NCBI GenBank assembly: GCA_964017045.1 | Contig: OZ024802.1 | Location: 27,096,293-27,160,292, forward strand | Source: Omphiscola glabra | Lineage: Eukaryota > Mollusca > Gastropoda > Lymnaeidae | Reading direction: 5' to 3' | DNA length: 64,000 nt | Shown: in pieces, positions 44,065-63,955 of the stretch | How the letters are laid out: each line of letters starts with the position of its first letter | How positions within the stretch are numbered: position 1 is the first letter of the stretch | Position numbers and translations under genes: made by a program | Notes under the pieces: generated by a model | The model's database searches: none | The model's input: only the letters and a program-made list of their open reading frames with translations | What the model was told of the DNA's origin: nothing

Positions 44065-44649
44065 GGTGATTATCGGATTTTGTAAAGGTAAACTAGGGCT
44101 TAACCGGTGCTGGGTTGTTGTTATTTTCTCTAGGTACCGTGTCCGGGTAATTTGAGACAATACCCGGCAGGTTCGAGTCCAGGCCCGGGTATTACAATTA
44201 AGGAAGTATCTATAGTCAAAGAGAAATGTGTTGCACCCCATGGCGGAAAAGTGAAAGCTAAATGTATTGAACAAGCAGCGATCGCGAATGCATCAAAGTT
44301 GAATTCTTCATAACACATAGAGCATTTGAACATAACCGGAGAACACAACAAAAATCAATCATATGAAGCGCAGGCGCGATACATGCGTATAGCGCTGCCA
44401 GTCGCTGGTGGTGGTGGTTTTCCTTTTCCACATATACCATACCAGAGTGCCATACTATTATTTCAATAGACATTCAAATCGTAATTATCTTAACCTTTCT
44501 TCCTCTCCGATTCATTCCGTTAGTAAATTCGTGTTACGTTACATTACTATTTAATTGAATGCTAAGACACAATATAGAAATGATCCCAATAAATATAAAA
44601 CTTATAGGCTATCGGTATGTATCATCACCAGCCAGACGACATGTAAATG
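44065..44649. other. Spacer with an isolated B-box-like motif
   Basis: GGTTCGAGTCC at 44169-44179 resembles an RNA polymerase III B box, but no A box or cloverleaf could be drawn. Otherwise featureless. Confidence 0.4.
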
Positions 44650-45100
44650 AAATTGTTTCTCTCTGTCTATTCACCCCTTCGACAGCTTCGCTCCTCCGCA
44701 GACACGCGTATTGTGTCCGTTCCCAAAGACGCGCACTAAAACATATGGCGAACGATCTTTCTCTTCCTGTGACGCCAACTGTAATGAAATTCTCTGCCAC
44801 TACACATCCGCAATATACCAACCACCCGGGCCTTCAAAACCGCACTCAAAACACATCTCTTTAAACTCCACTATCCCGACTGATTCCCCCCTCTGACTGA
44901 GAACGATGCTGCTGGCTGCCGTCCATGGCTTGTCGTGTAAAAGTTCTGGGGTGGATGGGGTGAATATGCATCTGTTTTTGTTTTGTTCTTATACAGCTGT
45001 TCTTTATCACATAATGTATTTTATTTTAATGTCACGATTATTTCTCTTTTTCCTAGGCTGGGGTACCGCGCTATATAAGACAACAAAAAATAAAAATAGA
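44650..45100 (+). mobile_element. CR1/L2-group LINE 3' end, second copy
   Basis: Same 3' end as the LINE inside copy E: TATTCACCCCTTCGACAGCT, the CACTCAAAACACATCTCTTT region, GCCGTCCATGGCTT, and CTAGGCTGGGGTACCGCGCT. Frames are broken. Confidence 0.85.
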
Positions 45101-45197
45101 AAGTTTCACCGTCATATCCAAAGTTATGCATCTTTTTAAGAAAAATAATTACACAAAGCTCGCATCAAGGACATTATTACTTTCGGAGCTTCTCAGT

Positions 45198-45320
45198 TTA
45201 CATTTAGTTTACATTTAGTTTACATTTAGTTTACATTTAGTTTACATTTAGTTTACATATAGTTTACATTTAGTTTACATCTAGTTTACATTTAGTTTAC
45301 ATTTAGTTTACATTTAGTTT
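45198..45320 (+). repeat. 11-bp tandem repeat AGTTTACATTT
   Basis: About 11 near-perfect copies. Confidence 0.93.
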
Positions 45321-45639
45321 CGCACCAATCACTAGTCAGTTTCTTTATATATTCTTTTTTAAATTCATGTCACTCGGCACATGTTAAAAAATGTACAAGG
45401 AATTATGTTTGAAAATGTGTACTTAACATTTGAGGCCACTTGTGAGAAATGTTTTCTAAAACTAAAAGCAATTTTGGCGGAATAGCAGACAAGGATACGT
45501 TGATTCAAAGTGTGGGAGAGGGGTGGGGGTGTCTTACTGGCGAAGTCTCCATTATGGGAGAACAAAACAATTAATTATTTTTTTTTTTTAAATATAGAAA
45601 TTAATATAATAAACCGATGTCCAATGACAAGAAGTTAAA

Positions 45640-46085
45640 AGGGACCTCAGAATATAGTGATATAATCTTGATATGAGACCTCAGAATATAGTGATAGAAT
45701 CTTGATTGGAGACCTAAAAATGTAGTGATACAATCACGATTGCAGACCTCAGAATGAGGTGATAGAATCTTGATTGGAGACCTAAAAATGTAGTGATAGA
45801 ATCATGATTGCAGACCTCGGAATATAGTGATAGAATCTTGATTGCAAACCCTCAAAATGTAGTGATAGAATTATGATTGCAGACCTCAGAATGTAGTGAT
45901 AAAATCTTGATTGCAGACCTCAGAATGTAGGTTAAAATCTTGATTGCAGGTCTCAGAATGTATTGATAGAATCTTGATTGCAGGTATCAGAATGTAGTGA
46001 TATAATCTTGATTGCAGACCTCAGAATGTAGTGATAGAATCTTGATTGCAGACCGCAGAATGTAGTGATAGAATCTTGATTGCAG
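45640..46085 (+). repeat. 34-bp tandem repeat (CAGAATGTAGTGATAGAATC)
   Basis: About 12-13 copies with small differences, many ending CTTGATTGCAGACCT. Confidence 0.92.
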
Positions 46086-46225
46086 AGCCACCCCGTACTA
46101 TTCAATTGTATGCATCAACGTCACTATTATTTGTCAAGTGCGTGGAATTCTTCGGGCTATGTCATTGGCCACGTGATGTGTCTCAGCTGCACCTTGAAGT
46201 AAGCTAACGGAAAACTAACCCCAAG

Positions 46226-46745
46226 GAATGTTGGAATGTCAGAGTCTTTGTTGGAATGTCAGAGTCTTTGTTGGAATGTCAGAGTCTTTGTTGGAATGTC
46301 ATAGTCTTTGTTGGAATGTCATAGTCTTTGTTGGAATGTTAGAGTCTTTGTTGGAATGTCATAGTCTTTGTTGGAATGTCATAGTCTTTGTTGGAATGTC
46401 ATAGTCTTTGTTGGAATGTGAGAGTCTTTGTTGGAATGTCATAGTCTTTGTTGGAATGTCAGTGTCTTTGTTGGAATGTCAGAGTCTTTGTTGGAATGTC
46501 AGAGTCTTTGTTGGAATGTCAGAGTTTTTGTTGGAATGTCATAGTCTTTGTTGGAATGTCAGAGTCTTTGTTGGAATGTCAGATTCTTTGTTGGAATGTC
46601 AGAGTCTTTGTTGGAATGTCATAGTCTTTGTTGGAATGTGAGAGTCTTTGTTGAAATGTCATAGTCTTTGTTGGAATGTCAGAGTCTTTGTTGGAATGTC
46701 AGAGTCTTTGTTGGAATGTCAGAGTCTTTGTTGGAATTTCCGAGC
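46226..46745 (+). repeat. 20-bp tandem repeat TTGGAATGTCAGAGTCTTTG
   Basis: About 26 copies, almost all exactly 20 bp, differing mainly at CAGAG against CATAG. The 77-codon frame here is an artefact. Confidence 0.95.
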
Positions 46746-47394
46746 CTTCATTGTTAATAATCATACAACACGATAACATTACTGGTTGTTAAGTGGTGAC
46801 AAAGGGGTTGGCACACTTTTTTTTTAACTCTTTAAGTTTGTACCATGTACACAAAAAAAAAAAAAGAAGAAAAAAAGAGAACAAGTAGTTTCGTGTAGGT
46901 AAGATCTACAGATCTTTAAATTAATTTATAATACTTTTGAAATTTTGAAATGTCGTGAAATGTTTGCAATTAATAATTAATTGAAAAAGTTGCCAAATAT
47001 TTAGACTCGACAAAAGTACCAAGGTTTATTTTTTTAAATTTTGGAGTATTAAATAGATCGTAGTTTGTGACTGGTCCAAAAGACTTCGACGGCCACTTTG
47101 ATCCACGTGTCATTTCATTTTGTATAAGAGAATTCAACTAAAACCCCATTAAACGGTGTATAGAAATGTTACATCAACATCATGTCCCTTAGTCGTTGGA
47201 CCGTTGTTCTAAATGCACACAACGAAATGCTAACAAAAAAAAAAAATAAACAATCAAATAACGTGATATCATTTTTTCCCCTTATCTTTTTAAAATCGAT
47301 TTCTTTGTCAATAGAATCAATGAGGAATACGTTCACTGTGATCAGTCAGGCATCCGCGGAACGCAACGATTGACATGGCGGGCCGATCACTCCT
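46746..47394. other. Spacer, no gene recognised
   Basis: AT-rich with A-runs; nothing supported. Confidence 0.5.
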
Positions 47395-47735
47395 GGTATA
47401 AAGCGATATTTTAGTTAGTGGTTGAACTAACAGCGAAGAGGTCACGACAAGCAATTTCGACTTTTAAAAACAAGAACTCAGTACAAGAGCTCCTCATTCC
47501 TGCCAAAGACAATAAGGGACTGGAACAAGCTTCCAAAAGCAACATTTGAGGCGACTACACTTGACACATTTGCGGCTCTTGCCTCCTGTCCTGCAACCAG
47601 TGAAATATCCCCTTGAAAACGACGCACATTAACATCGCGAACCCCTCTGAACCATAGGAGCCATAATGATCAATCCATTGATCGTGGGCCCTCAAAACAT
47701 AGAAGAAGAACAACAACAATCTCCCTAATATTGTA
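47395..47735 (+). mobile_element. LINE 3' end with GAA/CAA tail
   Basis: Reads SSSFLPKTIRDWNKLPKATF, then LDTFAALASC, a common reverse transcriptase C-terminus, then a 3' UTR ending AGAAGAAGAACAACAACAA. Confidence 0.75.
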
Positions 47736-47901
47736 ATCGGCGATATGGTCACTTAAATGATCATTTCAAAAACATTTATTTTTTTAATTTAGCTTATTAA
47801 TAATAATAATATTATTTGTGATTTTTTTTTTTTTTAAAGTTTTGGATTCTTGTTTTATAGTTTTTTTCCCCCTCCCTGGAGTGGCACTTGACGTTCTACG
47901 A

Positions 47902-48078
47902 CAGTGGTTCTCAACCTTCCCCCTAATGCCACGACCCTTTAATACAGTCCCTGATGTTGTGGCGACCCCCAGCCATAAAAGTATTTTTGTTTCTACTTCA
48001 TAACTGTATAGTTTCTGTTATTTTCAAATGGTCTTAGGCGACCCAAAGGGGTCGCGACCCACATGTTGAGAACCGCCG
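47902..48078 (+). mobile_element. SPIN-like hAT MITE, copy 4
   Basis: CAGTGGTTCTCAACCTTCC to TTGAGAACCGCCG. Perfect 8-bp duplication TTCTACGA (47894-47901 and 48079-48086). 177 bp. Confidence 0.93.
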
Positions 48079-48086
48079 TTCTACGA

Positions 48087-48641
48087 GGTTTGGGGGAGGG
48101 GGGGAGGATTTATTTTTGTAACTGGTTCCCTAAATGTGCTGCGGTTTCTTATTCACTAAATGTGCTCTTGTTTCGAACTGGATCCCTAAATTAACCTAAC
48201 TGGTTCCTTAAATGTGCTGTTGCTAGCCACATACCAGTACGGTACCTAAAAAGTGTTTTACTTGCGCTATGCAAACCGTACCCACCATGATTCAAATAAT
48301 TCATTAGTAAAGGTTGTACTGTATCAAGTTTTTATAAATTCTTCCTGGGCCCTCCTTCAACGTGGATCGTGTTCTTTGTAGTGCATTTTTATTAAAAACG
48401 ATAAATTCAATTTTTTAAAACTAAGTATTTCTTTCAATTCCATTGTTTTTCTACGATAAAAAGCCTTTGTCTGATGTTTTGTGCTCTCACATAAAAAGTG
48501 TGTTTATACAAAGTGCACAAAATTTAACTCTTTACGACCAGACTGCTTCAGCATAGCCAGAGTTTTCTTGACCAAATAGATTTATTGAACTGTTTCGAAA
48601 CAGAGTGGGTTGGGTAAACCACGCAAGAACAATTTACATTT
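48087..48641. other. Spacer, no gene recognised
   Basis: Contains a short repeated AACTGGTTCCCTAAATGTGC motif (48120-48215). Nothing else. Confidence 0.45.
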
Positions 48642-48649
48642 TACTAGGC

Positions 48650-48853
48650 CAATGGTTCTCAATCTGTGGGTCGCGACCACTTTGGGGGGTCGAACGACAT
48701 TTTCGCAGGGGTCGCCTGACCATCGGAAAACTCAAATACTCTACAGTTATGAAGTAGCAACGAAAATAATTTTGTTGTCTGGGGTCGCCACAACATGAGG
48801 AACTGCATTTGAAGGATAAAGGATCGCGGCATTGGGAAAGTTGAGAACCACTG
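48650..48853 (-). mobile_element. SPIN-like hAT MITE, copy 5 (inverse orientation)
   Basis: CAATGGTTCTCAATCTGTGG to TTGAGAACCACTG. Flanks TACTAGGC (48642-48649) and TACTAGAG (48854-48861) match at 6 of 8. 204 bp. Confidence 0.9.
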
Positions 48854-48861
48854 TACTAGAG

Positions 48862-49650
48862 GATACTGCAAATGACTTCATGGACTATAACATCAACATT
48901 TCCAGTGCTATAACTGACCCCGATACACATCAGGGATTGGCCGACTCAAATGTGTTCAAGTTCAAGGGACCATTTTGAAGATAACTGCATTACACTTTTT
49001 AAAAAAAATGATAAAAACCATTTAAAATTAAATGGTGGAACATGTGTATTTATGTTTTCTTATTCGGCATACCCCATGACGTCACTGCAGAGCACAGTTC
49101 TTGGGATTTTGGGGGCCCTAGGCATGAAGCGTAGCTTGGGGCTGGGGTCCTCATCCACTACTGCGGCATATCCATTCTGCCTGCGACACTGCGTCCTCTT
49201 TGCTTGCATGTAACCACTAACCATATTGATAATTCCCCCCCCCCCCCGCTAGAGAACATGTGTTCTTCTGAAATATATGGACTTGCAAGATGTAGGCATA
49301 AAAAAAAATGCGCCCGGCGGGGCCTCCCTGGCAGTGGGGCCTTAGGCGGTCGCCTAGTTTGCCTATGCCTAAGAACGGCTCTAGACATTGACCATGCATA
49401 ACACAACTATTCCACAAATTCATCTATTGTGCTACCGTTACATGTTTGTCATTTTCTTTCACTTGACTTCTAAGTTCTATCTATTACTATTACTACCGGT
49501 ACTATTAGTTTAAAACAGGAAGAAAAAATATTCTTTTGATAAATCCGGCGGGCCGCAGATTTAACGTTGCGGGGCGCATTTCCTGTTGTAGATCAAGTTA
49601 TCAAGATAAACTGTACTGAATAGCTTGTGTAGAACACTTACAGCGCTGAG
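48862..49650. other. Spacer with a transposon-like end
   Basis: 49300-49383 (GGCCTTAGGCGGTCGCCTAG, TGCCTAAGAACGGCTCTAG) resembles one end of a hAT-type MITE. The partner may be the diverged CAGTTCTTGGG near 49097. A C-run lies at 49237-49250. Confidence 0.4.
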
Positions 49651-49770
49651 CAGTGGCGTAGCTAGGCTTAGTGACGGCTGGGGCGGGCCAAGATTTTAGC
49701 GTCTCTCCCCCACGAAAAAAACTCTGCAGCTGGCCGAAACAAATCCCACCCCCTCCCTTCTACGCCAGTG
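49651..49770 (+). mobile_element. Short MITE with CAGTGGCGTAG ends, copy 4
   Basis: CAGTGGCGTAGCTAGG at the left and CTACGCCAGTG at the right. The 8-bp duplication is not evident. 120 bp. Confidence 0.6.
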
Positions 49771-51142
49771 GTGCGCATAATCGGATACCCAAAATTCATT
49801 CAGCTTACTTCTTCGCATTCCAGATAAGCTGGAAAAACAAAATAATGTTTACACTTCCCTTTACCTTTAGGGCAGTGATTCTCAAACTTGTATCTATTCT
49901 GCACTCATTACGCATTGACTTAGTTTCGCACCTCCTATCCTAAAAAGGTAGATTTTCATTTTTTTAAATACATTTTAATTTGGGGGGGGGGGGGGGGGGA
50001 AGAGAGAGAGGAAGAGAGAGGAGAGAAAGAAAGAAATTACCTTTAAAATAAAATTTAATTGTATTACATCTCCAATGAAAACTATAGAGCTTGGACAAAA
50101 TTTAAATTATGTAGGTTTAAAATAAATGTTAATATAGAAATGAAATTATCCATGTATAAAAATATGAATCGCAGCTTGAACATGGGCGCCTGCAGAGGTT
50201 TTTGATGGGGCGGGGGCGTGGGTGAGCAAATGCTTTTTGAAAACATTTTTATAAGTTGGGGTCTGTAATGTTTTTGGTACCAGTAGTTAAAGATAATCCT
50301 GGTAGAAACTTTCATTCTTTGCAATGACAACTTAGAAACAGGTAACAATTCTACTGCCACCCCACTTGGCAACTTCAGGAAATAACAAAAAAACAATGAT
50401 CAAGTGCAGGCTAAAAAGAAACAAAATAAAACCAAATAACGTCAGACACTTAAGCTGTGGAACATAATTTATTGCTGAATAAACAAATTATTCACACTTC
50501 ATTTCAGCAAACAAATTTACAATTGTTTCTTTTAATAAAAAAAAGGGGGGGGTCATTTTTCTATATATTCTATAATAAACATGGGTACGTCGTGGTAATG
50601 CAATCATATGTATGACAATGTCAATGACACTTGCCGTGTCAAACATGACATTAAAAAGATATTGCAATGCTTTTATTAGATACATGACAGGTTGGGGCAA
50701 CATGACATTTACATCAGGGCACAATGGCAGCTGTGTTGCGGCACCATAAAATGTTATGTTACCGTGGTATGGTTCGGTACAATACATAGATTTTATCACT
50801 CATTTACTGTGCGGTATATATTTATTTAGATCAACGTGATAGTTGCGAGGTGTACCCAAACCTCAAAGAAAACAAATGTGATGCCCATTTAATGAGGAAT
50901 TTATTTACAAAGACTTCATCCCTGAAGACAAATAAACAAAAAGAATTGTTCAATTCCATGTCAATTAATGCCAATCAATAAGTGAATTTCAAGAGGCTCC
51001 ATCCAAAAAATCCTACACAAGACGTACACAAGAAATTAAGAAAACTACAACTACCTCAAGAAGTTTCTGGGCACAATTTCATCATATATAATAATAGAAA
51101 TAAAATCCTCTTTCCTTATGTCTCAGCTCTACAACTTAAAAT
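49771..51142. other. Spacer, possibly distal 3' region of PLK1
   Basis: Contains a partial hAT-like end (GCAGTGATTCTCAAACTTG, 49874-49892), a G-run followed by AGAG repeats (49982-50033) and AT-rich sequence. No gene is recognised. Confidence 0.45.
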
Positions 51143-51306
51143 CAGGGGTTCTTAACCTTTTTTTGAAGCATTGCACCCCATCTTGTAAACATATTATCCC
51201 AATCCCACACGATAAAAAATGCAAATAAAGCGGATTTTCTGGGACTTCCCAGACACTGTCTCCCGCATCCCCAGGGGGTGCTGGCACGATTGGTTAAGAA
51301 CCACTG
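51143..51306. mobile_element. hAT-like MITE (CAGGGGTTCTTAACC ends)
   Basis: Left CAGGGGTTCTTAACC, right GGTTAAGAACCACTG, inverted with two mismatches. Flanks CTTAAAAT and ATTTCAAT match at only 5 of 8, so an old copy. Confidence 0.7.
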
Positions 51307-51375
51307 ATTTCAATAAATGCTTATGTCTGACATGTTTACAATAATAAAATTTCTTGCTTGTCTCTTATACAAGTT

Positions 51376-51465
51376 TTTGTACACGGACAACCTACAGACA
51401 AAGCAGACAACCTACAGACAAAGCAGACAACCTACAGACAAAGCAGACAACCTACAGACTAAGCA
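51376..51465 (+). repeat. 20-bp tandem repeat GACAACCTACAGACAAAGCA
   Basis: Four to four and a half copies. Confidence 0.85.
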
Positions 51466-51980
51466 TTCAACAGAACAGTGACAACAGAATCAAACTAGTG
51501 GTCGTCAATGCCATAGTTACTTGTCACTTATGAAGTGACAGTGGGCATATCTAGGAACACACCACAACAACATGGATAAATAGAGAATCTGCAACATAGC
51601 AATGAATAATTGCCCATACTCCTAGCATCTAATGCAGCAGTTTCCAAATTTTAGTTGGCAAATCTTTATGTGGAAATTTTTTTTAAAAATGAAGGCACAA
51701 ATGAAATAAGGAAATCGCATTTCAAGATGGGAAGGATGCCAAATAAATGTTTAAGAACTTGTGTTAACTCTTTTGGCAAAAGCAGTTTCAAAATTTTTTT
51801 TTTAATATCTTTTAAAAAATAATATATATTTAGATTTTGTTAGGAATTTCTATGGAAAAAATGTATTAAATGAAAATAAAATTAACCAATTTGACATTAT
51901 CACAATAAAAAAATAATACACTTATGTAAATGGTCTACTGTTAAGATAACTGTTTGGTCCAGTTGAAATTTTTGGACACT
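51466..51980. other. AT-rich spacer
   Basis: No gene or repeat recognised. Confidence 0.45.
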
Positions 51981-51992
51981 AAGGTCCAGACT

Positions 51993-52477
51993 ACCTTCAA
52001 CACAATGGTGAAACCGGTTCTACTGTATGGTGCAGAAACATGGAGAACCACTGCTGGGAATATGAAGAGAATCCAGTCCTTCATCAATAACTGCTTAAGA
52101 AGGATTCTCGGGATTCATTGGCCCGACAGAATCAGCAACCAGAAACTGTGGCAGCGGACAAAGCAAGAACCGGTAGAACAAGAGATCCTCCAGAGAAGAT
52201 AGAGATGGATTGGCCATACGCTCAGGAAACCTGCCTCCAGCATAACTAGACAAGCCTTGAATTGGAACCCTCAAGGAAAACGGAAAAGAGGCAGGCCTAG
52301 GAACACTTGGCGCCGTGAAGTGGAGGCGTATACCAAGAAACTTGGCCACACTTGGGGGAGGCTGGAGAGATTGGCTCAGGATCGTGATGCCTGGAGGGCT
52401 CTTGTAGGCGGCCTTTGTCCTAATCACAGACGTCGATGAAGATCGGTTGCTGTTCCTCGAGGACAAAAAGGCAAAAG
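51993..52477 (+). mobile_element. 5'-truncated RTE copy (485 bp)
   Basis: Nearly identical to 29452-29935 of the full element (start ACCTTCAACACAATGG). Carries an in-frame TAG (AGAAGATAGAGATGG) at about 52199. 12-bp duplication AAGGTCCAGACT (51981-51992 and 52478-52489). Confidence 0.93.
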
Positions 52478-52979
52478 AAGGTCCAGACTGACTTTCCAGA
52501 ACTCAATTGTCATATTATTAAAAACTAAATCAACAAACAAAGAAAAAATTTTTAATCAGACAAACTACCTTTGAAATAATAAATGTCTCATATTGAAAAT
52601 ATTTTTAAGTCCAACATTACATTTATCGAGATGTACTACAATATTATTTGTAACAAATGGGTACAGTAACCCTCAAGACTTTTAAAGCTGCCTTTTACAA
52701 CCACCACGACACATTCCTTACAAGGGCTCAAAGCCCAATATTTGATTTGAAGACATGAAATTATCATGTCTCTTTTTTGTTACTCTAATCATTCATCTCA
52801 TATTATGGCATTTTGTGATGAGAATTGTAAAAAACAGAAAAAAAATCCTATGATATGGTCATAACTGCACAATTTAGCAAAGAGGATACTGCAAGTTTGG
52901 AAATAGTCTTGGTGATCATGGCAGGAAACTGACTCAAATGTGCAAAGGTCACTTTGCTATTACATTCCATAATCTATTT

Positions 52980-53138
52980 CAGTGTTTCCCAGCATGTGCT
53001 GCGAGGAACTCTTAGGGCTCTGCGTCCACTTCTCAGGGACTCCAGGAAACTCCTAAAACAATATTAACTCATAAGACATAGGGTGGGGCCTAAGGGAAGC
53101 ACTTACAAGGGCTCCTTGAGCCAAAAAGGGAACCACTG
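52980..53138. mobile_element. Probable hAT MITE (CAGTGTTTCCCAGCA ends)
   Basis: Left CAGTGTTTCCCAGCATG, right AAAAGGGAACCACTG. Flanks ATCTATTT and AAATATTT match at 6 of 8. Confidence 0.6.
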
Positions 53139-53546
53139 AAATATTTACTTCATGTGGCTTCCCCCCCCCCCCCCCGGTGCGAAACAAACATTGTAGAAAA
53201 CCATAAACAGCAACATTATACATATTTTATGTGTGTACGGTTTTGGAATGAAACGGATGCAATGATTCTGACGTTCTGAGTTTTCACAATTATGTATAAT
53301 CAGACAATCAACTTGAGCTCTGCACATGCTGCATATATTGTGAGGGCACTGTTCCATTTCCATGACATGCACACCACATAATACATTTTTTTTACACCTG
53401 CAGAGGACTTAAACTTAATAAGATCACTTGTAAAAAAAAAAAACCATTTAAACGTAACACTTCAAGCCATTATCCATCCGCCAATCAATGGTAAACATCA
53501 TCACAACCATTGATATCTTAGGAAAAAAATAACCTTTCCAAATGTA

Positions 53547-53552
53547 TTTATT
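53547..53552 (-). terminator. Possible PLK1 polyadenylation signal
   Basis: AATAAA on the minus strand, 186 bp past the PLK1 stop codon. Confidence 0.4.
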
Positions 53553-53737
53553 CCAAAACGAAAGCTTCAAGGTATAAAGATCGATCAACAAATTTTCCAA
53601 AATGTATAAGTTACCATAACCACAAAAGTAAAAATCCTACTTCATTTTCTTAAGATCTTACAGTGAGTTTGGTTGGCCAGATTAGATATAGTTCCTTAAT
53701 GAATACATCAACATCCAGTCAGAAGAAGATCACACAT

Positions 53738-62078
<8,341 letters not shown>

Positions 62079-63867
62079 CTGTAGAGAAAAAAATATAATT
62101 AAGCAAGGAATGCCTCACTACATGTTACAAATAGCTACATTTATATTGGATGAAATATCTTCTGTGGCAGGCCTATTTTCAAGAATCTGCCAATGGGCTA
62201 CAAAATGTAAAGAGGAAATTATGTGCATAAGTAATGTGCATTAATTATTTAAACAAAACTAAAACTCAGACATAGGCTGTATTGTATTAAAGCAGGAGAT
62301 GTGTAGGGTGAGAACCTCTCTAAGCATAATTGGTGGGTAGAGAAAAATTCTGCCTTCCTTATACTCACATTGGCCCAAGCCTATGCAACTTGAATTTTTA
62401 AAAAATATAATTAAAATATAATTAAAAACATTTTAATAGTAGTTATAAGCTAAGGAATAACTGCTGTTCAAAAATGAAACTGAATTTTTTTTATTTTTGT
62501 AGTTTTTGAGCTCGGAATTTTTAAATTGTGATATCGTTTGTCCTAAACATGGACTGCACCTCACATTTTGCGACCCAATTCTATTATTTTAATTTTGTGC
62601 TGTAATTTTATAAAATAAAATAGTGAAAAGTCTTGCTCAAAGACATGTTAACAAATATCAACGAATGATAGTTCTTCACACAGATTTTATTTATTTTACA
62701 CAGATTTTGACATTTAAAGACTTCTTTTCTTTGTTTTTTTTCAAGCCTTAAATAAACATGCCCTAACCTAAAGCTAAGTGCAAAATTGATTTGAAATACA
62801 AGGGAATGTAGGTACAAATGCCTTCGAGGAACTAAGAGTGTGAAATCGACAAAATATATTTGGCCTAAAACCTATGCAAATCAATCAAAAACTGACTAAT
62901 TGGCTGAAAGCACAATGCGGAATGAGCATTGCAATTTTATTGTATCTCTCAGTACTCAGATTGGTGGCAAGACCCACTAACTACTTGGGGTAGATCCTTC
63001 CCTGGTAAAGTCTCAGTTGCCCAACCAAATCTCAGCCGTTTCTTAATATCATTTCATCATTTCTAGGTCGCAACGTGCAAGTAAGTCTAAAGACAAACTT
63101 GACAAAGTAAGACTAAGACGAAAATAGCAGCTAATTATCACATTATACAGTAGACTTAAACGAGACCTTATATTTTATTATAGATATTGGCTTTGATTAT
63201 TTGAAATATTAGTAAGCCATTGTGTTGGGTAGTAAAATATATATATAATGAGCTAGGGAGGCTACTATTAAATTTTTAATGGAAACGGTGGACAACACAG
63301 GAAGATTGGAGTTTTAATTTGCCAAGGATGAGTTTATTTTTTCTATTTTAATGCTCTTTTAAAAATAATAACACGTATTTCGCACTTACTGTCCGCAGTA
63401 AATACAGTTATATCTGCATTAAGTAAATCATAATTTTTTTTAAAATGTCATAGTTTTCCTCTGCACCTTTAACTTTAACATTATGCCATTTATGCCAGCT
63501 TTTCCAAAAATACTGGATCACGGAAAAATATGAATACCTACCTTGCTATGAAACCCTAAAATAATACTACTTAGCTTAAAATAGGCCCTAATTATTAAGG
63601 ACTAATGAGGTGTAAGTTCTGCTGTCATTGTTCAAAGCTGAGTATTCCACACAAAGGCACTTGAATATTATTTCTAAGATTTTGTTTTTTTAATCTGCAA
63701 CTTAGAGAAAATACTTTTTTCTAAATTTGTATGTGTAAAAAATGTATGGAAATTCAAAACCTTTTATGCTAACTTAGGCCAGAACATGATTAACATTTTA
63801 CGGCCAGAATATGGATTAGGGAGCTAACAGGCTAATGCTGAGAGATTTCACCATGACGTCATTTGCG
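62079..63867. other. PLK1 upstream intron; first exon(s) not found
   Basis: The exon at 62078 starts inside the kinase glycine loop. The minus strand here was read for an exon encoding the N-terminal extension and start of the kinase domain; none was seen, so it probably lies beyond the window. Confidence 0.5.
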
Positions 63868-63955
63868 TGTTTTGTCCCTGGTTCCGATAGGGTCAAAACC
63901 CTGGTTCCAATAGGGTCAAAACCCTGGTTCCGATAGGGTCAAAACCCAGGTTAGT
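63868..63955 (+). repeat. 23-bp minisatellite (GGTTCCGATAGGGTCAAAAC), inverted relative to 25330
   Basis: Three to four copies of the reverse complement of the unit at 25330-25445, followed by a matching TTAGGGATAGATTTAGGG stretch. Confidence 0.8.

Larger units (their letters stand above)
52490..53737. other. PLK1 3' flank and probable 3' UTR
   Basis: AT-rich, with the MITE at 52980-53138 and a C-run at 53160-53176. Minus-strand AATAAA at 53547-53552 could end the PLK1 message. Confidence 0.5.

Noticed and set aside
44130..44200. Possible tRNA gene around GGTTCGAGTCC
   Set aside because: No T-stem pairing beyond two base pairs, no A box at proper distance and no acceptor stem.
50488..50799. 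103-codon minus-strand open frame
   Set aside because: Low-complexity AT-rich context and no domain; possibly chance in the PLK1 3' region.
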